Shown: piece by piece, positions 1 to 6,583 of the stretch
Layout of the letters: each line of letters starts with the position of its first letter
Position numbering within the stretch: position 1 is the stretch's first letter
From: Zygnema cylindricum
Lineage: Eukaryota; Streptophyta; Zygnematophyceae; Zygnematales; Zygnemataceae
Length of the DNA: 11,678 nucleotides
Assembly (NCBI GenBank): GCA_037447655.1
Contig: JBBHKE010003356.1
Span: 1 to 11,678 of the forward strand
Direction of reading: 5' to 3'
Translations under genes and position numbers: made by a program
The notes under the pieces: model-generated
The model's input: the letters and a program-made list of their open reading frames with translations, nothing else
Database searches by the model: none
What the model was told of the DNA's origin: nothing

Positions 1-336
1 AAAGCAACCATTAAAAAAGATAGCGCGTATGCAAAGCCAAGGGGATTTTGGTTGTACAATGACATAGTTTGCCTAGTTCGTACAATTTTGTAGTACGTAA
101 ATACATTTAAATTGCAGGGTTTTAAAACAATTTCACGATTTTCAATATCAAAACTTTAAATACGTGGTACAATACCACTCTACCAATAAATGTGTCCGTA
201 CAAGTATTGACACCTCCTCATGGAAAACGCCTTTAACTACTGCCTCTACGATCAACAAAATTGTTCTAAGGTTACTTTCGCATGTAACCGAAACTTTAGT
301 CTTGTAACTTTGTTTTTAGTGAAGATTCTCTGTACT
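1..336. other. AT-rich flank, no supportable gene
   Basis: AT-rich DNA with several GTAC-containing words such as GTACAA. An ATG at 220 opens a 77-codon frame, but that frame runs into the retroelement insertion at 352. If the insertion is removed, the frame would be only about 53 codons long, with no recognisable motif. I treat the stretch as non-coding target DNA. Confidence 0.5.
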
Positions 337-351
337 ACTTTTAGAGCATTC
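337..351. repeat. Left 15-bp target-site duplication of the retroelement
   Basis: The 15-mer ACTTTTAGAGCATTC is repeated exactly at 1149-1163. This copy abuts the point where retroelement-like coding sequence begins, and the other copy follows the poly(A)-type signal. That placement is what target-primed reverse transcription of a non-LTR element would leave. The repeat is seen directly; the mechanism is inferred. Confidence 0.8.
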
Positions 352-901
352 ATGCGCACAACACGATTCGAGACATCATCGCTACTATCGCTTCTGAGGG
401 GGGATTTTCTGTTCGTCGCGAGGTCTCTCACATTATTCCTTCGCGTCAGATAGACCTTGTATTACTTGATGGTGCGCGTCGTGCATTTGGTGACATTGTT
501 TTGACAAACCTACCTCAACTACAGTTGTCAACCAAGCGGCTCGACATATGGGAGTTGCTGCGCGTGACGCGGCTAAAAGGAAAGAGCGTGATTATGCCCA
601 TCGCGACGCTATGGATGGCTTCATTCCGATGGCGGTTGAGATATTTGGTTGTTTGGGTGTGGCTTTGGACGAGTTTTTCCGTACTTGTGGTCGGCGCTCG
701 TTCGAAAGGCGAGGACCTGGGAGCCCTCCTGTTTCAGTCCTTACTCCTCTTTATCGTCAACGGTTTTCCGTGGCCCTACAACGGGTGTTGGCTTCTATAC
801 TACTTCGATCGTCTACTGTCGTTATGGATCGACGGCGTGTTCCGGAACTTCCTCTTGGTGCTCCTCCGGGATTCGGGGACGTACGTGGTTGCTTTCCGTA
901 A
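352..901 (+). pseudogene. C-terminal fragment of a retroelement reverse-transcriptase ORF, frameshifted
   Basis: Two overlapping frames each carry half of one protein. From 357 the frame reads HNTIRDIIATIA, then FSVRREV, then DLVLLD and DIVLTN. From about 521 the next frame reads VNQAARHMGVAARDAAKRKE, then FIPMAVEIFGCLG, then YRQRFSVALQR, and stops at 901. I recognise this order (HN-x-IRD, an Asp-rich strand, Ala/Arg/Lys helix, F-x-P-AVE-x-FG-x-LG, RQR-x-SVALQR) as the region downstream of the RT domain in many retroelement ORFs; it may be nuclease-like. The RT catalytic domain itself is absent because of 5' truncation. The frame change between roughly 500 and 528 equals a 1-base loss or 2-base gain, so the copy is not functional. 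Assignment is by remembered family pattern, not by a search. Confidence 0.7.
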
Positions 902-1135
902 ATTTTAAGTTATGTTGGGGGTTTTTTGCTACGTGTTAGTTTTTTCCTACGATGTTTTGTTTGTTGGGTTTTGCCTTTTTGGGTGTTTTCGACTTCCTTG
1001 CCTTCCTTTCGTATTTTCGTAGGTTTTGCCTTGATTTTCCCTTTTGTTTATTCCCTTGTTATGTGGTTTTTCAGTTTTAGTAATGCTACTTCTTTTTGTT
1101 CCTATGGACTCATATGGTTAACCATCGCGCTTTTT

Positions 1136-1141
1136 AATAAA
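1136..1141 (+). promoter_or_regulatory. Poly(A)-type signal AATAAA near the retroelement 3' end
   Basis: AATAAA follows a T-run and lies 7 bp before the right target duplication, where a retroelement 3' end would be expected. A match to a six-base motif in AT-rich DNA is weak alone; its position gives it some weight. Confidence 0.45.
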
Positions 1142-1148
1142 GTCGGCC

Positions 1149-1163
1149 ACTTTTAGAGCATTC
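1149..1163. repeat. Right 15-bp target-site duplication of the retroelement
   Basis: Exact second copy of the 15-mer found at 337-351. Just outside the repeat the two copies differ (A versus G), so the duplication is 15 bp. Confidence 0.8.
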
Positions 1164-1773
1164 GTATGTAAAGAAATGAAATTGTTACTTTAGATTGTGA
1201 CAGATGTAGATGTGGGTGTAATTTGTGACGGTTGTAGACGACTAGAAAACTCGCAATAATTGACGACTTTTACAAAATAGCGACGGTTGTAGACGTCTAG
1301 CTACTTTTGACATTGTAGATGTTTAGGGTTTGTGACATTTTGATGTCACGCTCAAATTATGATAGCGTCGACGTCACAAATTCTAAAACTTTCCGCCATG
1401 GCTTCCCACTTTTGTGTTTTAGTCTTTTCTCACTCTACTGCCATCAAAATATGCCCAAAGATAGTCAAAAATCGTTTTTAGAGATCTTCCACTTGATACC
1501 ATTATTAACGTTTTTCATTGCAAGAATTGTGAGATAGATGTGGTAGTGGGAGAAGGAGAGAGAGAGAGAGGCACTTTCATGGACTTCGCTTTTGCGAAAT
1601 GGCGTCCGTTGGTCGAGACCCCCTCCACGGCCCCTGTACTGAAAAAGCGCACGGAAAAAATTCACGCACATGCTGTAAACTTGCAGTGGTTTTTTTTTTT
1701 CGGTACCGCGCACAAAAATTGTCAAAAACTTACGACGCGTGCGATAGAATCTGCCTATTCGCGCACCTCATGG
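1164..1773. other. Unassigned region with short repeats
   Basis: No gene is supportable. The 14-mer GACGGTTGTAGACG occurs at 1227-1240 and 1282-1295. A GA-rich microsatellite lies at about 1549-1570. A locally GC-richer block at about 1580-1660 is open in several frames, but the frames disagree and none shows a motif. A 13-14 base T-run lies near 1688-1701. Confidence 0.5.
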
Positions 1774-1817
1774 AACTTTATGTAAAATCATCTCGCGAGG
1801 TGATTTTATTTAAAGTT
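1774..1817. repeat. 44-bp near-perfect palindrome
   Basis: The arms pair across a CTCGCGAG core, with only three mismatched pairs out of 22 (1781/1810, 1782/1809, 1791/1800). Two of the three would still be G-U pairs in RNA on one strand. It could be a cruciform or hairpin, a dimeric binding site or a tiny foldback remnant; the sequence does not distinguish these. Confidence 0.8.
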
Positions 1818-1855
1818 TGACGATGAGCTGGAAAGACGTGGAAGTGGGTCGAAAC

Positions 1856-1894
1856 GCGCTAGACGACAAACTGCATAGCGCTAGATGACAAACT
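1856..1894. repeat. Tandem pair of a 17-bp word (22-bp period)
   Basis: The words at 1856-1872 and 1878-1894 differ at one base (GCGCTAGA, C or T, then GACAAACT). Both contain the GACAAA core that recurs elsewhere in the window. No function is evident. Confidence 0.65.
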
Positions 1895-2507
1895 CCAGTA
1901 CATATAAAGTTAACGCAACTTGTACGGTGGTAATATCAATTTTTCCGTAAGGCTGCAAATTTTCTCGTTTTTTTCTGAGTTATGGAAGAAAACGACAGAA
2001 AAAAACTGTAACTTTTGCACATGTGAAAGTACCCTAAGAGTACTCAATTATTTAAGGCTACAAACTGACAAGTGTTTTCAAACTCTAGGTTAAACAATGT
2101 TTTAATGACGATCCTAGTTAACTGCTCAAACGACAAACAGCCGGCAGTTTGACCGTTTGGTACGACCGCAAACAAATTCAATTATTACATAAATGAGCGG
2201 TCCTAATGCTCCGATTCAGTTCATTTTTAACATCCTTTCCGACCGAATGCTATTTTTACACGTGCGAGCTCACAATTTGACAACTCGTGTGAAATTCGTT
2301 CACCGACAAAAAACGAAGAGCACAGCCAACAAAACAATCAAATAACGAAAGACAAAATCGGATCGGAAAATGGATGTTACAGTACAACAAATCAGGCGTA
2401 CCGTTTCGTACCTCCGCGGCTAAGACTTCAATATTTGAATATTTACTACTTTGTACGGAACATTATCCCACATTCTTTTCAATCTCTAGAAATATGTTTT
2501 CGTATAA
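1895..2507. other. Non-coding stretch with one imperfect hairpin
   Basis: AT-rich, with stops in all frames. At 2127-2159 the arms CAAACGACAAAC and GTTTGACCGTTTG pair imperfectly around an 8-base loop. I see no gene, terminator or RNA gene here. Confidence 0.5.
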
Positions 2508-3005
2508 TTACTTTTCCTACATATTTTGAAATTTAATGGAGCCGTGTACCAATTGCATAGCGAACTATTCTTTCGCCTTTTACTAAAGAATACCGTGCAA
2601 TTCGTACTGAAAGCGGCATACTTTAATTTTTGGGAAGCCTCTTCGGAGGCTCCATATAAATTCAACTTGGAAGATTTTGCTAAATCCAGTTCAGAGGCTC
2701 CATATAAGTTTAACTTTGAAGATCTTGATAAACTCGCTTCGGAGGCTCATTTTAAATTTAACTTGGAAGATGTTGTTAAATCCACTTCGGAGGTTCCATA
2801 TAAATTCAACTGTGAAGATTTTGCAATCCACATCAAGCTTAATCGACCGCGGACTAAGAGAATTTGTGATTACACATCGAATAGCACATATATGGAAATG
2901 CCGACTGAGGTCAAAATCTATTTAATAAAGTTGAAAGGGAGAGCTTTTGTTTTTACGACACGAATTTACATTCCTTTCTTTCTAGAGCGTTTTATTTTAT
3001 TTTAA
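2508..3005 (+). CDS. Open frame with four 16-residue repeats, no start codon; possible exon or gene remnant
   Basis: The frame is open from 2508 (stop at 2505-2507) to the TAA at 3003-3005. It has no ATG before the repeats; the first in-frame ATG is after them (YMEMP). Four tandem units with consensus SSEAPYKFNLEDFAKS occupy 2640-2831. After them comes a basic stretch (KLNRPRTKR) and a hydrophobic tail ending FFLERFILF. Several differences between units are synonymous (AAA/AAG, TTC/TTT, TCG/TCA), and the core YKFN-x-ED is kept. That hints at past selection on protein, but the sample is very small. It could be an exon of a larger gene, a decayed gene, or a 48-bp satellite that happens to be open. 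I do not recognise the repeat. Confidence 0.3.
   Translation, partial: LLFLHILKFNGAVYQLHSELFFRLLLKNTVQFVLKAAYFNFWEASSEAPYKFNLEDFAKSSSEAPYKFNFEDLDKLASEAHFKFNLEDVVKSTSEVPYKFNCEDFAIHIKLNRPRTKRICDYTSNSTYMEMPTEVKIYLIKLKGRAFVFTTRIYIPFFLERFILF
2640..2831 (+). repeat. 48-bp tandem repeat, four copies
   Basis: Units begin at 2640, 2688, 2736 and 2784. Each keeps a TCGGAGGCTCC-like start and a GAAGAT core. The period is a multiple of three, so every unit is read in the same frame. Confidence 0.85.
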
Positions 3006-3095
3006 CTTGTCCCTTAAATGGCATAAATCTTAATAACTTAACATATTGTGTATGAGCTTATAAAATAAATAAAAAAATAAGGAAATTTTGGAAGA

Positions 3096-3198
3096 CCTTG
3101 CAAAATTAAAAGAGAAAAAAAAAATTAATGCTTTGCAAAATTAAAAGAAAAAAAAAAAATTAATGCCTTGCGAAATTAAAAGAAAGAAAAAATAATGT
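3096..3198. repeat. 35-bp tandem repeat, three copies
   Basis: Units start at 3096, 3131 and 3166 with C[C/T]TTGC[A/G]AAATTAAAAG, followed by an A-run and TAATG. The third copy is slightly shorter and more diverged. The sequence just before the first unit, TTGGAAGACCTTGC, resembles the GGAAGATTTTGC part of the 48-bp repeat upstream. Confidence 0.8.
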
Positions 3199-4000
3199 TA
3201 TATTTGAAATACATTCTTCGTGCTATATGTCGTGTGAAAGACCAGATTCGCTCTTTTCAAAAATTTTCCATTTTTTTTTTCATTTTTTTTTCTCCTTTTG
3301 TATGCCGTATAGATTCTCTCTCTAAAACTGTTGGGAACAACAACAGATAATGTGTTTCAAAAACTAAATTAAACAGTTTCCAAATATATCAAACATAAGT
3401 TATTTACACGGTTTCAAAATAGACAAACACGATATTTTGAAATTACTTTCAAACTGATCAATTAAACAAAAACTGATGTAAAGATTATTCACCACAACAA
3501 CCCCTTACAACGAAAAAAAAACGAAAAAAAAGACAAATATAAAAAAACAAGTTGACACAATTGTACAAAAAACAACTTTATTTTACAAAAAAAAAACAAT
3601 GGTGTAAACAATGGTTTGAACACTCTCCGACTATCCCAACATTATTAACATTCCTACCCAAATAAAAAAAAAAATAAATTTGACGGCTTTTACGGTTTTT
3701 ACCCAAAAACCGTCGATAGCTAAAGACTAATTTCCGAAAACAAACCAATCTAAAAACTCAAAAGTATCAAAAACTCAATAAACACATCTTTCAAAATCCA
3801 CTAAAGTATCAACTTTGTCAACCAAAACCAATCTTGGAACTAAATTGTATTCTACGAATAAAACTCCTCTTCAAACGTCTAATTTCTTAAAACATTTAAA
3901 CAAATGGTGAAATTTCTCGATCAAGAAAACATTGTTCACCAAAGGAACAATTCTTCTTCATCAAAAAAGCTCCTAAAACCACAAAAAAAAACTTAAGAAG
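3199..4000. other. A/T-rich gene desert
   Basis: Contains T-runs near 3268-3290 and A-runs across 3510-3680. There is a minus-strand AATAAA at 3577-3582, which could serve the minus-strand gene ending near 4305 but lies some 700 bp beyond its stop. No gene is supportable. Confidence 0.5.
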
Positions 4001-4040
4001 GAAGAAGGGGAAAAAAAAAAAAGTAAAGGAAGGCAACAAG

Positions 4041-4340
4041 AATCTCTCTCCTTCCCCCTCTCTTCCACTCGACCACGCCCCTCCTCACCCCCTCCCCCTT
4101 GCCCTCTCCCTTTCCCCCTCTCCCCTCTCCCTCTCTCTCGAGAATGTAACACTCAACTTTCCCCTCTCCCTCTCCCTCCCTCTCCAAAAGAGCCTAACAC
4201 CCTTATTCCCCTTTCCCCTCTCTTTTCCCCCTCCCCTCCTCCCCCCCTTCCCTCCCTCCCTCCTCTCACTTCTCCCCCTTCTCCCCCTCCCTCCCTCCCT
4301 CCTCTCACTTCTCCCCCTTCTCCCCCTTCTCCCCCTCCCT
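4041..4340. repeat. Pyrimidine-rich tract on the plus strand
   Basis: About 300 bp of C/T-rich sequence built from CCCT and CTCCC words, with sub-repeats such as CTCCCTCCCTCC at 4250-4310. On the minus (gene) strand it is purine-rich and follows or overlaps the end of exon 2. It could form triplex or G-rich structures. The open frames through it are low-complexity by-products. Confidence 0.75.
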
Positions 4341-6256
4341 CTTCGCCTTCACCCTCCCGAACCACTTTTTAAAGGCCCATTTTCTCAGCGCCCCTTTATC
4401 TTTCCCCATCGCTCCAACGGAAACTCTCATTTTCATGGGACACCGTTTCCGTTCCAGTTCCGCCATCACGGCTCTATGCAACGCTTCCTCGTCGTCCGCA
4501 ACGGAGAAACCGTCGAAAGTTTGCGAATCTTCTAAAATATTTCGCCCGATAATCCTTTCCAGAGGCAGGCGGCTTGAGTCAGTCTGAGGGAGGGAGAGAG
4601 GGAGGGAGGGAGGGAGAGGGAGGGAGGGGGGAGGGAGGGAGGGGTGGGAGGGGGAGGGAGGGGAGAGAGGAGAGGGATGAGAGGGAGAGAGGAAGGACAA
4701 GAGACAGAGAGAGAAGTAAAGTTAGTTACTAAGGTTTTAAATAAGAATTTCCAGAGGGAGGTGGCTTAAGTTAGTCTGTGGGAGGGAGGGAGGGAGGGAG
4801 GGTGGGAGGGGAGAGAGAGAGAGAGCTGGAAGGAGAGGGAGAGAGAGGGAAGGAGAGGGAGACGGGGAGGGATTTTTAAATGACATTGCAAAACTGAAAC
4901 TGAAACTGAGACTGAAGCTGGAAGCTTAGGTTAGCTGAACTGACAGAAGCAGAGGGAAACTAAAAACTGTAAAAACTGAAAACTGACGAACTTCAACAGT
5001 AAACAAAACAAAAAAAAACTGAAAACTGGAAACTGAACACACAGAAACGCTTTCGACCCAAAACTGTAATATGAAAAAAAGAAACAGTTTAACTCGAACC
5101 AATGCAAATACAGATGATCAAAACTGAAACTGAAACTGATAACTCAAAACTGAAACTGACAACTGAAAACTGAAACTGAAACTGAATCCCGCATACCTTT
5201 CCTTGACGGCCTCCAATTCGCCATATTCCAGCGACTGTCTCCTCCCATCCCTCTTATACTTTCTCACATTCTCTCCCTCTCCCTCTCCCTTTCCCTCCTC
5301 CTCCTCCTCCTCTTCCTCCTTCCCATAATGCCTCACAAAATGGGCACTCACACTCCCTATCCCCCCTTTATGCCCATAAATAATTCCCCCTTCCCCCCCC
5401 TCCACCGCGTGCTCCCTTATCGTATTCACTCTCGTGGGCAGAATCCCCACCGGTACGATCGTCCCCGTTCCCCCCATCCCCCCCTTCTTCGAATAATTCG
5501 TAAGATTCGGTCGGTGGCTCTCGGAGGCGCACCAGGAGCGCCGTCGAGGCGTCTTGGAACCGGTTTCGGGAAGCGGATTTTTTTCTACGGGCAGCGGAAT
5601 TTCCGGCGCGGGCAGCGGATCGGTAAATTTTGCGGGCAGAGAATTTTGCGAGTTGGGCAGAGGAAACGTTTCGGCGGAGTCGGACGAGGGAGGAGATTCG
5701 GGCAGGGAGGAGAATTTTTGGAAGTTTTTTAAGGGTTGGGGATCGGATTCGGGCAGGGAGGAAAAATTTAGGACGTTTTCTGGGGATTGGGGATAAAATT
5801 CGGGCAGGGAGAAATCTTCTAGAGCGAATGGGCGAGGAGGGGAGGGAGGAGGAGGGGGAGGGAGGGATATTTGTAGTTTTTGGAGAGAGGGAGAGGGGGG
5901 AATTTTCGGAAAGAGTTTCGGTTTTTTTTTCGGGCAGGGATAAAATAGAAGGAGAGGAAGAAGGTCGGGGAAAAGTTGCCGGACTTTTTTGGTACGGAAA
6001 TTTTTGGTCCAGTTTTTTGGTTCGGAGGTTCGGAAAGTGGTCCGGAAAATGATTCAAATGCTTCTTCTTCAGGTTCGGGTTTAGGCTTGGGAAAAATAGG
6101 TTCGGGAATGGTGGAAAGGTTTTGAGAGGACGTTTTTTTTAAGGAGAAAAAAGAGTGAATTGTACGGAAACCTTTTTTGGATTTGGGAAGTTTTGGGGCA
6201 GTTTCGAAAAGTTCTAGGGAATCTAAATTTTCGTTTTTACGGTCAGAAAGTCCCAT
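4305..6256 (-). CDS. Unrecognised two-exon protein gene, exon 1 frame broken at two A-homopolymers
   Basis: Exon 1 runs 6256-5197 and exon 2 runs 4554-4305 (TGA). The ATG at 6256 opens MGLSDRKNENLDSLELFET, followed by a Lys/Pro/Glu segment with PKPKPEPEEE. After about residue 90 the sensible frame moves by one base at an A6 run (5985-5990 on plus) and again at an A9 run (5922-5930). Downstream the protein is Ser/Pro/Leu-rich with recurring SLPE or PLP words. It then shows a compact region, GTIVPVGILPTRVNTIREH and GGIIYGHKGGIGSVSAHF, a run of eight Glu, and KYKRDGRRQSLEYGELEAVK. Exon 2 continues in phase with IIGRNILEDSQTFDGFSVAD and an amphipathic Lys/Arg-rich end (WAFKKWFGRVKAK). Counting one base less in each A-run gives 436 codons exactly. 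I do not recognise a family; the composition suggests a largely disordered, basic C-terminal protein. The frame breaks may be assembly errors, pseudogenisation or frameshifting. The 3' end inside GGGGAGAA repeats is uncertain. Confidence 0.6.
4556..4595 (-). repeat. Acceptor/branch-point segment, copy 1 (functional position)
   Basis: Matches 4748-4787 at 35 of 40 positions. On the minus strand both copies read pyrimidine tract, CAGACT[G/A]AC, then CCTCTGGAAA. This copy ends exactly at the predicted intron-exon junction. Confidence 0.7.
4587..4699. repeat. Purine-rich (GGGA)n tract on the plus strand
   Basis: Nearly uninterrupted GGGAGGGA-type sequence. On the minus gene strand it is the polypyrimidine tract before exon 2. 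It is complementary in style to the tract at 4041-4340 on the other side of exon 2. Confidence 0.8.
4748..4787 (-). repeat. Acceptor/branch-point segment, copy 2 (decoy-like)
   Basis: Diverged copy 192 bp upstream on the gene strand. It keeps a CTAAC branch-like motif and CCTCTGGAAA but continues as TTC, so it lacks the AG acceptor and the exon. It is followed on the plus strand by another (GGGA)n tract at about 4779-4873. Confidence 0.7.
4891..5187. repeat. Imperfect AAACTG hexamer repeat inside the intron
   Basis: Clusters of AAACTG/GAAACT occur at 4891-4920 and 5121-5187, with scattered copies between them. On the gene strand this reads CAGTTT, giving many CAG triplets just after the donor site. 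Confidence 0.7.
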
Positions 6257-6466
6257 GATGTACGGTGAGGCGAAAAAAGACAAAAAATGAGGGACGGAAT
6301 GAAAAAATAATAATGGCGGGAAAAAGAATTTTCTAGTTTTTTGTCTGTTTCAGTTTTCAAATTTTCATAAGAAGAATTTGTTTCCGGAAGAAGCTGACCC
6401 GGAACAACAAAAAAAAATAAAATCTTTAAGGAATAAAAAAATGGAAATTAAATAAAAAATAAAAAA
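6257..6466. promoter_or_regulatory. Possible divergent promoter region
   Basis: These 210 bp separate the minus-strand ATG at 6256 from a plus-strand ATG at 6467. The region is A-rich on the plus strand near 6410-6466. I see no clear core promoter motif. The promoter role is inferred from position alone. Confidence 0.3.
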
Positions 6467-6583
6467 ATGGAAGTTTTGTTTCTGTGTCCGGGTTTCACGG
6501 AGCTTCTCGAGTCGCTACCGCGAATTCTGTCGATTCTGGAACGGGCGGGAGAAGACGTTTATATAATAGAAGCGAAGGCCTAA
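6467..6583 (+). CDS. Small 38-codon ORF, possible short protein or first exon
   Basis: The ORF starts MEVLFLCPGFTELLESLP and ends ERAGEDVYIIEAKA before TAA at 6581-6583. It has balanced amino-acid composition and an amphipathic central helix, unlike the low-complexity frames nearby. Its start is divergent from the minus-strand gene. No convincing donor site lies before the stop. Downstream, a clean acceptor-like TTTTGTTTTTTAG ends at about 6679, but I could not connect the two. Function unknown. Confidence 0.3.
   Translation: MEVLFLCPGFTELLESLPRILSILERAGEDVYIIEAKA

Larger units (their letters stand above)
352..1148 (+). mobile_element. 5'-truncated retrotransposon copy (797 bp)
   Basis: The segment between the two 15-bp direct repeats starts inside an RT-ORF C-terminal domain. 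It continues through a stop codon at 899-901 and a T-rich 3' untranslated region, and ends 7 bp after an AATAAA. The layout of truncated ORF, 3' UTR and flanking target duplication is typical of non-LTR retrotransposons. There is no poly(A) tail at the 3' end, so either the lineage does not use one or the tail has been lost. The clade is not determined; the ORF type resembles the C-terminal region of RT proteins common in protist, algal and invertebrate genomes. Confidence 0.75.
4555..5196 (-). other. Intron (642 bp) of the minus-strand gene
   Basis: On the minus strand the donor is AAAG|GTATGCGG and the acceptor is CTCTGGAAAG|GATTATC. Exon 1 leaves two bases (AG), and exon 2 supplies the G that completes the codon and keeps the reading frame. 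A CTGAC branch-like motif lies about 28 bases before the acceptor. Upstream of it is a very long pyrimidine tract. The intron also holds a CAGTTT-type hexamer repeat. An alternative acceptor, CAG at the end of the pyrimidine tract, would break the phase. No transcript evidence is available. Confidence 0.6.

Noticed and set aside
3896-3972. Possible third exon of the minus-strand gene after a TTTTAG acceptor
   Set aside because: The acceptor looks good and a short terminal peptide is open, but the best exon 2 donor (AGG|GTGAAG, phase 0) leads straight to a stop. The other donors are weak.
3993-4365. Minus-strand Gly/Glu/Arg-rich frames
   Set aside because: Direct translations of GGGAGA microsatellite sequence, present in several frames at once.
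4891-5187. Possible CRISPR-like or telomeric array (AAACTG words)
   Set aside because: Units are short, imperfect and without spacers; it is an intronic hexamer microsatellite.
5328-6052. Plus-strand frames across exon 1 of the minus-strand gene
   Set aside because: Open only because the antisense composition is Gly/Arg/Phe-rich. No start context, motifs or splice phase support them.
5368-6057. Longest single open frame on the minus strand (229 codons)
   Set aside because: Mostly a shadow: its C-terminal two thirds reads Arg/Ala-rich sequence, while the neighbouring frame gives the coherent SLPE-type protein that joins smoothly to the spliced exon. Only a short part near 5930-5985 appears to be used.
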